A stretch of DNA of 46,478 nucleotides from Chara braunii (taxonomy: Eukaryota; Streptophyta; Charophyceae; Charales; Characeae): contig BFEA01000793.1 of assembly GCA_003427395.1 (NCBI GenBank), positions 269,858 through 316,335 of the forward strand, read 5' to 3'. Made by a program: the position numbers and the translations under genes. Position 1 is the first letter of the stretch. Each line of letters opens with the position of its first letter. Shown here piece by piece: positions 1 to 10,179 of the stretch. Under the pieces are notes generated by a model. The model was not told where the DNA came from and made no database searches. It saw nothing but the letters and a program-made list of their open reading frames with translations.

Positions 1-78
1 GGGGGTCCGGGGGTGAAACCCGTACCCCGGCTTGGGCCCCGGGGATCCCTGCGTGACAACCCTGCTCTTCACAAAATT

Positions 79-635
79 ATGAATGGTTGTTATAATTTTT
101 TTTAACTGGTGTCTAAAGGGATTAGGATACTGTGGGTTTCACGCTTGGTTGAGACCGTCCTAGTCGACCAGCGTACGCTTCGTTCTTAGGAGATCAATGC
201 CCTTATGGACGAACAACGTTCGACGTTCGGGTTAAATAGGCGTTTTAACCGCGCGTACCTATACTACAACGAGTGAGCAAACGCCCTCGGTTGACCTACC
301 TCTGCAATTGCATTTAAAAGTTTTCGCATGTGGGTCAGTAGCTCGGTAGGGATACGCCTCTAGGGGTGGTGACAACCCCTTAGGGAAGCAAGTTATGCCC
401 AGTGGGAACCTATCCTATCGCAGGGGACTGTGGGAAGTACAGTTGGCGCACCCGGCCAGAGTGGCGAGGGGGCGACGCGACCACAGTTGTCTCGGCGACT
501 CACAGGTTTATTTTGTGTCCTTCCCAAGTTATCTCTTGGTTTTGGTTTTGTTTTTACTCGTGCGTGACATGGTCGGAAGCGCTACCACGCTTTGCAAAAA
601 GGCGGGAGCTGATGCGCTCGACAGGTGGTGTCGCT
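79..635 (+). repeat. LTR-like long direct repeat, copy 1
   Basis: This block recurs in the same orientation at about 7,615-8,150, and part of it recurs inverted at about 22,270-22,620. Shared landmarks in order are GTGTCTAAAGGGA, GGTTGAGACCGTCCTAG, CGCATGTGGGT, GGTGACAACCCCTTAGGGA, a T-rich stretch, GCGTGACA and GCGCTCGACA, where similarity stops at a CA. A gag-like remnant lies about 380 bp downstream, as expected for a 5-prime LTR plus leader of a gypsy-type element. I see no clean primer-binding site and exact ends are uncertain. The ORF through 395-778 is not conserved between copies and is probably not coding. Confidence 0.6.
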
Positions 636-1017
636 GCCGGGATAATGGCAGACTACCGTTGTCCCTGATGGAACATCACTCATATATTTTATTGGATTAT
701 CTTGATTTCAAACAAGTATCTTTTGAAAATATGAATGATAACGCACCGTTATCAAACCTACTTTTAAAAGATAGTTAGATCATTTTTTTTGTTTTATTAT
801 TATTAAAGCTACTTTTTTAGAGGACAAGGTATGAATTGATCCGCTTCTGCTTACCTCGATGGAATAATAAGAAACTCTGATATTATTTACATGCTAACGA
901 TGATAGACTTTACGAGTCATTTCTGCTTTTTACCTTTATGCCTTATCGCTTGCAGATTAATCTTCTCATAGCGAGATGTCGGGAGATAGCAAGTTGAATA
1001 ACGGTCATTGAGACAAA

Positions 1018-1410
1018 ATGAAGAAGTTGATCGAGATGCTTGGAGACAAGATTGAGAGAGCAACTACGACTCCTAACATTGAAGTCCTAATTTTTAAGGG
1101 GGATATGGTTTTGAAATTTCTCTTAACACTTGAACAATTGGTTGCTGCTCATGAGTGGGATGAGCAGACAATGTTGAAAAGGGTGATCGCATGGATACAT
1201 ATAGACGTGCACGATGATGTAGCGAAGTTGGTTTCCAAAGCCAAAAGTTGAAATGATTTCGATCAGGCAATGTTCGATACATTTCAACTTGGTAATGAAG
1301 TTTTGACCCGTGACGATCTTCGTAATGTATGTCAGGACAAATATCCCACGTTCGGTAAGTTCCTTGCTGTGTTTGAGCGAGTGGCTCGTCTTGTTCCGAA
1401 CCTCTCATAA
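1018..1410 (+). pseudogene. Ty3/gypsy-type Gag remnant
   Basis: The reading frame from the Met at 1018 has the character of gypsy Gag: a short charged helix, then FKGD, FLLTLEQL, WDEQT, HIDVHDDVAKL. An in-frame stop at about 1249 breaks it. The same frame continues with NDFDQAM, FQLG, YPTFGKFLAVFERVARL and VPNL before another stop at about 1408. Retrotransposon Gag proteins show this helical pattern and form the virus-like particle around element RNA. Downstream the frame dissolves into the tandem repeat at about 1.5 kb. Family assignment rests on motif resemblance only. The copy is non-functional. Confidence 0.55.
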
Positions 1411-1494
1411 ATTGAGAAAAGTATAAAATTTAAAGGTGTTCAGTATTTGGTTTTGGTAAATTGTGGTGAATTTAATGTTATCTTTGACAACATC

Positions 1495-2215
1495 TTCTTT
1501 TTTCGAATTGTCATTCCCCAAACATTGACTGAATGTATAACAAACAAATGCTTATTTCTCAATCATGATTGGATGTATGACGTAAAAGTGTGCAGTCATT
1601 CCCTAGGTAAGCCTGGATGTATGATGCACTTGAGTTATCCATTCCCTGACTGGAGTTGAATGTATAGTGAGAACCTTTATATCTATTTCCCAATTTATCT
1701 GGATGTATGAATTTCAGCTTAAACTCACATTTCTCAACAAAGATCGAATGTATGTTGTATACTTGAATTTTATATTCCTTGGCTTGAGTTGAATGTATGG
1801 AGGGGCCTATGTATCTATTTCCCAACTTGTCTGGATGTATGAATTTCAGGTTAATACCTTATTTCTCGACACAAGTCAGATGTATGGTGCACATTTGGGT
1901 TGTCCATTCCCTGATTTGAATTGGATGTACGGTATCCGACCTATATATCTATTTCCCAGTTTGATCAGGATGTATGGATTTCAAAAGGGTTTTTCATTTC
2001 CCAGCTAAAGTCGGATGTATGATATACAACCCTTCATTTCCTGACGATGCTTAGATGCATGAAATTAAATTTGAATGCTTATTTCCCAGTTTCAATTTGA
2101 TGTATAATTATCAGATTGGATTCTCATTCCCTAAGCTAACCAGATGTATGATAATTAGATATGACATATTTCTATTTCTCGGCTTAAGTCCGAATATATG
2201 AAATTTGTCAGACCT
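1495..2215 (+). repeat. Minisatellite, about 44-bp submonomers in a 132-bp higher-order unit
   Basis: The words GATGTATG (or GAATGTATG) and ATTTCCCAG recur about every 40-45 bp. Comparison of the blocks starting near 1655, 1788 and 1920 shows a higher-order period of 132-133 bp made of three different submonomers; these blocks share TATCTATTTCCCA and CTGGATGTATGAATTTCA. Flanking copies are more diverged. Short ORFs here are by-products of the repeat. Confidence 0.8.
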
Positions 2216-2720
2216 TTTAAAAGAAAATGCTGCTTGAGGTGACACTGAGAGAAATTACACGTTAATATCGTGGGTATATGACAAGATACGGATGGTGATT
2301 TTTGAAAGAATTATTTCTCTCTTAATGGTTCGTTCAGACAAAGTCTGAGTAGTACCAAGAGGTTGATACGCTTGAGAGGTCTGCCAGGGGTTATTCCTGA
2401 CTCACTTGAGTTCTACGAAGGTGTAATAATGGTATCAATGAAATAAATTTCGTTTTGGATCTCGCCGGAAGACTTCCGGTACCATTCAAAGAGACAAAAA
2501 GTTCTTAGTGGCCGCCAGTGGGATGATGCTGGGATCATTCTGAAAATGTTTATTTAAATTGAATGCTTCCGATGGCTAAACTTGGGTCCAAGTTTAGATA
2601 AGGTTTGGCAAAGGCAAAATCTGGTATCATTTTATCCACTTATAGTTGTATTGAGATAAGGCTATAAATAACTAAATCCCATTTTGTTATTGTATTATTG
2701 TATGTTGATGGAAAAGTTCC
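2216..2720. other. Intergenic or decayed retroelement sequence
   Basis: No open frame of note. A small palindrome CCGGAAG-A-CTTCCGG lies at about 2465-2479. The sequence is probably decayed internal retroelement DNA, from its position between gag-like and conserved-peptide remnants. Confidence 0.4.
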
Positions 2721-2729
2721 GGCTTAGTT

Positions 2730-2910
2730 CCGGACGATCATTGAAATTGTTATGTATTATGATCGTTGCTTTCATAAGAATCCTGACTTTGTTTTTACGG
2801 TGAATGACAAGGATATAGTTCAATGGGGTCTGGGAATGTTGTCGGAGCAGACACCCTTACAAGGGTATTTGCTCGGGTTTTTCAATGTCGGACGCTGTCC
2901 GATTTTTTTT
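2730..2910 (+). pseudogene. Retroelement-like conserved peptide fragment
   Basis: One frame reads open for about 60 codons without a local start and contains PDFVFTVNDKD, QWGLGMLSEQTPLQGYLLG and FNVGR. The peptide SEQTPLQGYLL also occurs on the minus strand at about 32,954-32,986, where the flanks differ. Conservation of a peptide at two distant places argues for a once-coding segment of a dispersed element, probably internal to a gag-type polyprotein. I do not recognise the domain. The DNA under PLQG contains the palindrome ACCCTT-AC-AAGGGT. Confidence 0.4.
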
Positions 2911-3740
2911 CGATGAATTGAGGAACTTGATGAGACTAACATCTGCCAAAGTCTATTCAGATTAGACCTACGACCAAGAGGCTAAGATGTTTCTACTTGA
3001 ATTCGGACACCTGCAACCCACCAGAAGGACGGTGAGGGCCAACGTTATGGTCAGTCACGTGTTATGTTTGGCACGGCCGCAGGGATGTGCAACCATTGGC
3101 ATACCAAATCTGAATTAATTTTACTTAAAACGATGTCGCGCGACTGCTATAAGAGCCTAAATGGTTAATAAGGACAACCACGCCAGGTGTGTGGCGGTGG
3201 CATAGCAGGGGGAAGCCGATCCTATAGCAGAAGGAGGTTAGAAGGGTCTGCCAAACCACAAGTAGACAGGGAGGTTGGGCATAACTCTTCTTATAAAAGA
3301 GTCGCCCCGACTACTCCCGTAGTACGAGCTAGCCCAGTAAGTAACATGTCAGACTAATGCGGTACGGATACAGGGATCGAATCTGACATACCCTACTGGG
3401 CATAGCAACTTTTGTTGGAGTTAACGCGCGGCCAAAGGCAGTAAGGCATGATCGAATTCGATCGAGAGATCGACGAGATCTCGCGGTCAAAATCAACCAC
3501 GTGAATGTTGAATGGCCCTCTGCGCAAGGATGATACGCATAAATCGAGAAATGGTCCATATTTTTTAAAATCTTTAAGATTTGTTTGATTCTGGATGGGA
3601 ATCGAACTCGGGTTTGTATTTCAATAGTTCGTGGGTGTACATAATTGTGGTCGTTGGCTTAAGCAAACGACTTTATTACTAAAAAAAAAAAAAAAAAAAA
3701 AAAACCTACAACTAAAGCACCAAGTGACGCATGTAGAGCA
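2911..3740. other. No gene seen; A24 tract
   Basis: No convincing coding frame on either strand. An uninterrupted run of 24 A at 3,681-3,704 could be the poly(A) tail of a plus-strand retroposon, but I found neither its start nor a target duplication. A tRNA B-box-like word on the minus strand near 3,600 is too weak to call. Confidence 0.4.
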
Positions 3741-3743
3741 AAA

Positions 3744-4770
3744 AGGGACTTGTAGTCCCTAGGAAGGAGGAAACGGACGCCCGTTTTGAAGGCGCCAGGT
3801 CTTTTTCAGGCAAGTTGTTATTGTTGTTGTTGTTGTTGTTGTTTTTTTAATCCTTTTTGGGTGTTACTTCGTTTTCTCTCCCCGTTCGTAATCACAGCCA
3901 ACAAGGAAAATGGGAAGAGGTTGGAACGAGCAACCTAAGGACTGTAAAAAAAAAAAAAGGAAAAACAAACAAAACAACATTCCTTTTAGACTGTGTGGGG
4001 GCACAAATGCTCCCACTTCGTTTTGGACAGATGATTTTGGCCATGAGATCTTGAGATCTCGCTGTCCACAGTGCACACGTGGAAAGCTAAAGGGAGTTGG
4101 ACAAGTTGGGAGGGGAGGTAAGAGGGGAAGAAGACGAGGGAGTTAGGAGGGGAGGTCCTACCTCCCCCAACCTGACAACTGCCCTCCCCGTTTTCAGAGA
4201 AGGCCGAAGTAAGAGGTGGGAGGGCTGTTGGTTTCAACAACATGAACCTGGCCAAGGTAAGGGTTAGGCGCGTTATAGTTGAAGTTAGTTTCCATTTTGT
4301 TTTTCTTTTGTTTGTTTTCTTTGTTTTTTTTTTGCATTCTCGTGAGGACACTTGTCCTCATGAGGTGTTACCTCTGGTAGAAGCTGCCAGAGGTAACTGT
4401 CAGGCTCCCGTTTTTAGAGGGAGCCTGAAAATTGAGGGGTCATAAAGGAAAAGGCTAAGTACAAGCTTTTCCCCGATGTATCTGCCCTGGAAAAAGAGTA
4501 CAGGTACATCAAACTGAAAGGGGTTGTATCTTTCCAACCCCTTATCAGGAAAATAAAATAAAAATAACTTTGGAAATGCCACGACCCCAACTATCTGGTG
4601 AAAATCCAATATAGATGGGGAAAAGAAAAGAAAAAGAAAATGAGGGCAGTTGAACAAATTGCCTTCACTAAGGTTGTGGCTGTGGTGTGGCCAGAGTTAG
4701 CCCTGAATCTTGGCCAGATCAAGGGCTCACTGTGAGCCCGCGATTTTGCCTGGGGACTGGAGTGAAGTCC
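3744..4770. repeat. Run of unrelated strong hairpins
   Basis: A succession of inverted repeats, each with a different stem: AGGGACT/AGTCCCT (3744-3760), AAACGG/CCGTTT (3771-3786), GTGGGGGC/GCTCCCAC (3995-4016), TGGACAG/CTGTCCA enclosing GAGATCT/AGATCTC (4024-4068), GGGGAGGT/ACCTCCCC (4149-4167), AACTGCCCTCCC/GGGAGGGCTGTT (4177-4229), TGAGGACA/TGTCCTCA (4343-4360), GTTACCTCTGG/CCAGAGGTAAC (4367-4397), TCAGGCTCCC/GGGAGCCTGA (4400-4428), GGAAAAGGCT/AGCTTTTCC (4447-4472), GATGTATCTG/CAGGTACATC (4475-4510), AAGGGGTTG/CAACCCCTT (4518-4543), GGGCTCAC/GTGAGCCC (4723-4739), GGACT/AGTCC (4754-4770). No ORF here looks real. Confidence 0.8.
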
Positions 4771-4872
4771 AACCCTCCTCAGCCACTATAAAACAGGCAA
4801 CTGTTCCCAGCTCCCACACAAAGGACTCGTGCTGCCGGTGTGTGGCAAACACACTTGAGTGTTGTTGGCCTG

Positions 4873-5887
4873 CCGGAGGAGCTGTCAGAGGCAACGCGGA
4901 AGGAGGCTGGAGGTTTGTAGTGGAGCGCGAGAGGAGCAGGGCAGCCATAGATGGGATAGGGAGCACTCTGCTCCACTTCCCTCGGCTGGTGCTGGTCCAG
5001 TTGAGCGGTTAATGTGACTCTGAGTGACCAAAGCGGCACGACGGTAGTATACTTTGGGCCTGAATTTTGTCCAGGACCCATACTTTATTAATTTCACGGT
5101 GTTTTTTTTGCGGCAGCGACGAACGTGAGGGCCATGCTAGTGGAGTTACCGATGGACTGGACTGCGACAGGTACCGGTGGAACAGATCTGCGGCAGACCA
5201 TTTTCCCTCCTTTGTGGGAAGTTGTTGCCGAAATTTTTCGATAGCGAGCGGCGGACGACAACGCTTACTAGTGGCGGTACCCGGAGGACGGACCTGTGGC
5301 ACAGTGTTTTCCCACTTCTGAGGGAGAATGTTGCCAAACTGTTTCGGCATCAACGACAACCATTTTTGAGGCGCTACGAAGGAGCTGTCAGAGGCAACAC
5401 GGAAGGAGGCTGGAGGTTTGTAGTGGAGCGCGAGAGGAGCAGGGCAGCCATAGCCGGGATAGGGAGCACTCTGCTCCACTTCCCTCTGGTTGGTGCTGGT
5501 CCAGTTGAGCGGTTATAGTGAATCTGAGTGACCAAGGCGGCACGACGGTAGTATACTTTGGGCCTGAATTTTGTCCAGGACCCATACTTTATCAATTTCA
5601 CGGTGTTTTTTTTGCGGCAGCGACGAACGTGAGGACCATGCTAGTGGAGTTATCGATGGACTGGACTACGACAGGTACCGGTGGAACAGATCTGCGGCAG
5701 ACCATTTTCCCTCCTTTGTGGAAAGTTGCTGCCGAAATTTTTCGATAGCGAGCGGCGGATGACAATGCTTACTAGTGGCGGTACCAGGAGGACGGACCTG
5801 TGGCACGGTGTTTTCCCACTTCTGAGGGAGAATGTTGCCAAACTGTTTCGGCATCAACGACAACCATTTTTGAGGCGCTACGCTGCC
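4873..5887 (+). repeat. Tandem duplication, unit about 510 bp
   Basis: The segment beginning GAGCTGTCAGAGGCAAC near 4878 is repeated from about 5391, and the segment ending GAGGCGCTAC near 5377 is repeated to about 5881. The copies are nearly identical apart from scattered substitutions and a few indels, so the duplication is fairly young. The second copy continues into unique sequence at about 5882. Each copy also contains an older internal duplication: the segments after GGTACCGGTGGAACAGAT and GGTACCCGGAGGACGGAC are diverged copies about 105 bp apart. Confidence 0.85.
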
Positions 5888-6094
5888 GAAATTGTGGTTC
5901 GTCAGACAGACACTAAGTGGAGGGAGAGTGCTAGATATTTTTGGTGCGATGAGGGGCTCGCCGTGAACATTAGTGAAGCAGGAAATTGCAGCGTGACTAT
6001 TGAGGCGGTACGGCATGCGGCACTAGAGGTATCGACGATAGTCTGTCAGTTGGACCGGGTTTGTCAAGGTGGAACGACACACAATTTTTTTTAG
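5177..6094 (+). pseudogene. Unrecognised degenerate coding sequence with peptide repeats
   Basis: Within each 510-bp unit two diverged segments translate, in frames shifted by one, as T-G-T-G-G-TDL-x3-IFPPLWEVVAEIFR and SGGTRRTDLWHSVFPLLREN then VAKLFR. The shared pattern is TDL, hydrophobic FP-x-L, VA, FR. DNA identity is clearly lower than this pattern would suggest, which hints at past selection on protein. The second unit continues openly to about 6094 (RRYAAEIVV, WRESARYFWCDE). Frame breaks make it a pseudogene. I do not recognise the family and assign no function. It may instead be a non-coding repeat whose frames look conserved by chance. Confidence 0.3.
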
Positions 6095-6600
6095 TTTGTG
6101 AGCACGCTAACAGTAGCGAGGCCATTGGCATTGGCCCAGTGAGATCTTTTGGAACTGGTGAGACATGCGAGTAGGACGGGCGTTGCTGGTGGAATCGACA
6201 CTCGCGAACTTTATTTTTTTTTTTAGGATTGGTAGAAGTGGTTTTGGCTGGCGTCGTCATCAGGTGCGGGAAGGAATAGTGCGGTACCACCTGGGACCAG
6301 TTGAGACTGACGTGGGACCAGTGGATTTTTTTTTAGAGTGTGTGCAGCTCGTCGTTTTCACACTTGGGCCCACCCTGTGTGAGATGTGCGAGTGCAAAGT
6401 GAATCTAGGAAATTGGTCGATCGGGACTTACCTCGGGATTGTGGTCTTCTTCGACGACGAGTGTAGTTTACTTGACTTTCTTGAGTGAACCAGGCATTTG
6501 ACACCAGTTCACTCAAGGTCAGTTGACTGACTCAGATTCCTTTTCACACCTGTATGAAACCCACACTTTGCTTGACCCTGTTTATTCTGAACGTTCAAAA
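6095..6600. other. No gene recognised
   Basis: An open frame at 6165-6488 has no recognisable motif. GTTCACTCAAG and CTTGAGTGAAC form an 11-bp inverted repeat around 6479-6516. Confidence 0.35.
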
Positions 6601-6619
6601 GATAAGGTTGAGTGAAGCG

Positions 6620-6810
6620 TGTGTGGTCATGCATGTGAAAAAGTGGGATATGACGGGCGTATGGGTTGCTGAATTTTCTGGACCTATGGTTGTTTTTGTG
6701 TGAACAAGTAGGTAGAAGGCCTGTTCGAGAAAAGGAAAAACGATTCTTCTTCTTTTACTTCTTACCTTTATGCATGCCAAAAATGATTCGTTGTGTTTTG
6801 AAAAACGTTA
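6620..6810 (+). repeat. Diverged dispersed repeat, copy 1
   Basis: This block aligns with about 9,566-9,745 in the same orientation. Both have GTCATG-ATGTG (or ATATG)-AAAAGGTGG near the start, TAGGTAGAAGG in the middle, and CTTACCT then GCATGC(C/A)-AAAAAT and TTGTGT near the end. Divergence is high. With the LTR-like repeat lying between the copies, this may be part of the same decayed element family. Confidence 0.5.
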
Positions 6811-7600
6811 ATTTTGTGCGTACTGTAAAACAAATTCGATTGAAAGAAAGTAAATAAGGTCAAACAAACTTGTTTTTTTCCCCCAAGGATTGACCTTGTC
6901 TATCGCGAATGCCCTGATTTACCTATACCTGTCCGAATGATTCTCATTTTCTTATCTCCTTCTGTTTCTTTTCGTCGAAGTTACGATGGACTTAGGAAAA
7001 CTGAGAATATCTGACGGCAACTTGCAGTGGACACATCCTTTATTTGAAGGAAGCATATGGACGGGGATTCGTTGTTTTAGGAACCGACCCTCTTATTGAC
7101 CCAGAGTGGACCGTTCTAGGGGGGGTTCTTTGTCGATTCGATGGAGACGGACCGACTTATGAAATCCGAGTTTTATGCTGGGGCGAGGAGGAGGAGTACC
7201 CCAGACCACTTCCTAAAGGGAGAGGCGTGTAACACTTCAAGCAATGCACTTGATCAAGAATCATTTGTAAAGTAGTCTGTCATCCAAAAAAATTGTGAAC
7301 GTATGAAGACGAATGTATGCGTGCCTAATCTTAGGTCAGCGGTAGGATGAAATGAATAACTTTGGCAACGCATCTCATCAAGTCAAAACCGAGGATGTCT
7401 GACTACCTTGTCAGCGACATTGAGGTTAATGTGGAAGCGAACTTCTAGTTGGCAGTTGGCGGCGCAATATGATATTTTGTTTGATCGAGTCTGACTCGAG
7501 GTGGTCGGATATTATTTAGATTTTGTGTTCATTAGATATACCGGATGATAATTTGAATTTCAGATTTGATAAACATTCATATCAACTACAGTCGATCCCT
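6811..7600. other. No gene recognised; short ORF at 7,044-7,232
   Basis: The 62-codon plus-strand frame at 7,044-7,232 has no family motif that I recognise. The rest is AT-rich with no long frame. Confidence 0.3.
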
Positions 7601-7614
7601 CTTGATGAAATTTT

Positions 7615-8150
7615 GAATGATTGTTATTTCTTTTAACTAGTGTCTAAAGGGACTAGGATACTATAAGTTTCATGCTTGGTTGAGACCGTCCTAGCCGATC
7701 GGCATACGCTTCATTCTTTGGAGATCAACGCCCTAATAGGTGAACGGCGTTCAGGTTCAATAGCCGTTTTAACTGTGTGTACCTGAGCTACGGCGAGCAA
7801 GCAAACACCCTCGACTGACCTACCTCCTCAATTGCATTAAAAAACTTTCGCATGTGGGTTAGTAGCTCGATAGGGATATGCCCCTAAGGTGGTGACAACC
7901 CCTTAGGGAAGCAAGTTGTGCCCCGCGAGAACCTATACTGTCGTAGGGGACCGCGGGAAGAAGAGCTGGCGCATTTGACTAGAGCGACGAGGGGGCAACG
8001 CATCCACTCTCGTCTTGGCGGCTCGCGGGTTTATTTTGCGTCGTTCCCAAGTTGTTTTTTGATTTTGTTTTTGTTTTTATTACTGCGTGACACGGCCGGG
8101 AGGGCTCCCGCGCTTTGCAAAAAGGCAGGAGCCAATGCGCTCGACACCGC
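7615..8150 (+). repeat. LTR-like long direct repeat, copy 2
   Basis: This is the direct partner of the 79-635 block, about 7.5 kb away, with moderate divergence spread along its length. It carries the same order of landmarks and ends at the same GCGCTCGACA, after which the two copies differ. The pair could be two LTRs of one old element or two separate insertions. The stretch between them lacks any pol sequence, so a complete element cannot be claimed. Confidence 0.6.
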
Positions 8151-9560
8151 TATTAGGTAGCTATCCAACCCTTTGTTCCTATATAACCAAGTCCGCCAAA
8201 CAATTCGCACGACGACATCGTTGAGAACCTTCGCTTGAGTTTCCTCTGACCCCGTCCTGCTTAGGCAAAGTTCACCACTTCTTATGTCCCAATAGGCAGC
8301 CTGTCACTGCATATCGCGTGGTTGATGGATGGTGCATCCGCAAATGGTTCCCGCCACTTGGGTTCCTTTCGCCTCGTGAGCTAGGAACCCACCAACCTGC
8401 ATGCACGTTGGGCCCAACTTAGAACACTTGCGTTATCTTCTAATAGGTGTGCCACCCATGCCAAACTCCCCACAATAAAATAATTTTTTGCTTAGATCGA
8501 AAGGCCACTCGAGCCTACACCTTGGATCGAGAGCAGGGGTAGAGCCCTGATTTCACCTCACAAAATAACTAAAATAATTGTCAACGTAAACGTTGTAAGA
8601 CTCTTACTTGTTGTACTCACTTACCTCGAATGAAGTTCGTACTCAGGTCTACACTTCAACAATTCGTAGGTGCACGAGTTGGGCTAAGCTCGTTGGTTCC
8701 ATGATTGGTTCCGATATCCGTTCTGGAACCTGATACAGATCCCAAGATCGGAACCTCTACCATGTCCCAGAATACCGACCAAGGATAGTAATAGTAAGAC
8801 TAAAATAAAAATAGCGAATACTAGGGAAAGGAGAGGGGGAGGGACCACCGCGCATCTCCCTACTCTTGTTAATCGGGCCCACTGTTAGGGCCGACAACAA
8901 AACCAAGGGGGATAGCTCTGCCGACCCTCAACCCCTTGGTCACATTAAACTGCTCTATCACTTCGTCGTTGTCAGGCGCTAGCCTCGATCCCTTGGTCCC
9001 ACTGATCAAATTCTGATACTGTAACCATCAGTACTAGGCCCGAGGCTGGTAGTAGCAGCCACCCAAATCCATATATGTGGGTGTTGCGCAATGCTCGGCC
9101 CTACTAACATACACCAAGGCCACACCTTGACCTACCAGCTAAAACAACGGCCGCCAAGCTCCCTGCATCTACCCTGCGGAGACTCGATCCGTGTTTTTAC
9201 CCCACAACTCACTCCGTTCACCACACAAAGCTGCATATTCGTCAAACCTAACCTCACACGTGCACATGCGCATCATGGTCAAACGTGCAAACCAAAGGAA
9301 AAATTACTTGGTCCTAATTCAACCGAAAGCAAAAAGTTGGTCGGCAAATGTGTCAGCTCTCCAACATTAATAAGAAAGATCACGAGTGCCTCAAAACTGC
9401 GTACCCATACACTCTTTATTTTACATCCCTCTGAACTCACTATCGATAACGAAAACGAAACTGACTGCGACTCGTGCGACACACCCAATCCCGAATCCAA
9501 ATTTCTTTCTGTTACTTGCAAAAATCAGGGCGGATACCCTTGTAAGTAGTGGTTTCAAAT
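8151..9560. other. No gene recognised
   Basis: Frames such as the plus-strand one at 9,091-9,549 are rich in T, P, S and N and match no family that I know. A weak resemblance to a tRNA-Met primer-binding site on the minus strand near 9,015-9,030 was not accepted. Confidence 0.35.
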
Positions 9561-9565
9561 GTGCG

Positions 9566-10080
9566 AGCGTCATGTATATGGAAAAGGTGGGCTGACAATA
9601 ATGTAGTATGAATGAATTTCATTTGGTTTTATTTTGTTTGCTGTTAAGGTAGGTAGAAGGATGCATGTAACCGGAATATCTGATTGTGCTTACCTACTTA
9701 TTGTCCGCATGCATGACAAAAAATATTGTGTCGTGATTCAGCGGGCGTCGAGGAAAGAAGCTGGAAAAAAGAAAGAAGAAACTTAACTGAATTTAGACTT
9801 TTCCCAAAGGATTTTCGATCCTATATCGAAAGACACAATCGTCTTTTCCCTGTCCAAAAAAATCTCAACCTCAACTCTTTTCTATCTTTTCTTTTCGTTT
9901 AATTCAATTTTCTGGAAGATGAAAGAATTGTGTTTTGATATTGGATAATTCAGTGGGTGTCGAGGAAAGAAGCTCCGAAATAATGAAAGAAGAAAAATTA
10001 ACTGAATTTAGTATTTTTACAAAGGATTCCAAGTCCTGTTCTGTCTTGAAAGACCCACTCACTTTTTGCTTCTCCAAAAG
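9566..10080 (+). repeat. Dispersed repeat copy 2 and a 215-bp tandem duplication
   Basis: 9,566-9,745 is the partner of the 6,620-6,810 block. After it, a segment starting ATTCAGCGGGCGTCGAGG near 9,736 recurs as ATTCAGTGGGTGTCGAGG near 9,947. Both copies continue with AAAGAAGC, TTAACTGAATTTAG, AAAGGATT and GAAAGAC. Confidence 0.6.
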
Positions 10081-10179
10081 ACTCAGAGTCTCAACGAAAG
10101 ATGGTTAATGGAAGCTATATATTTTATCGAATCTATATCGAAAACAATCTTATATGTGGTACACCAAAGTTATACTCTT

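Noticed and set aside
3590-3640. tRNA B-box-like GAGTTCGATTCCC on the minus strand
   Set aside because: No A box at proper spacing and no cloverleaf; a single 11-base match is weak evidence.
9010-9035. Possible tRNA-Met primer-binding site on the minus strand
   Set aside because: Only a partial match to the usual TGGTATCAGAGC word and not next to a definable LTR end.
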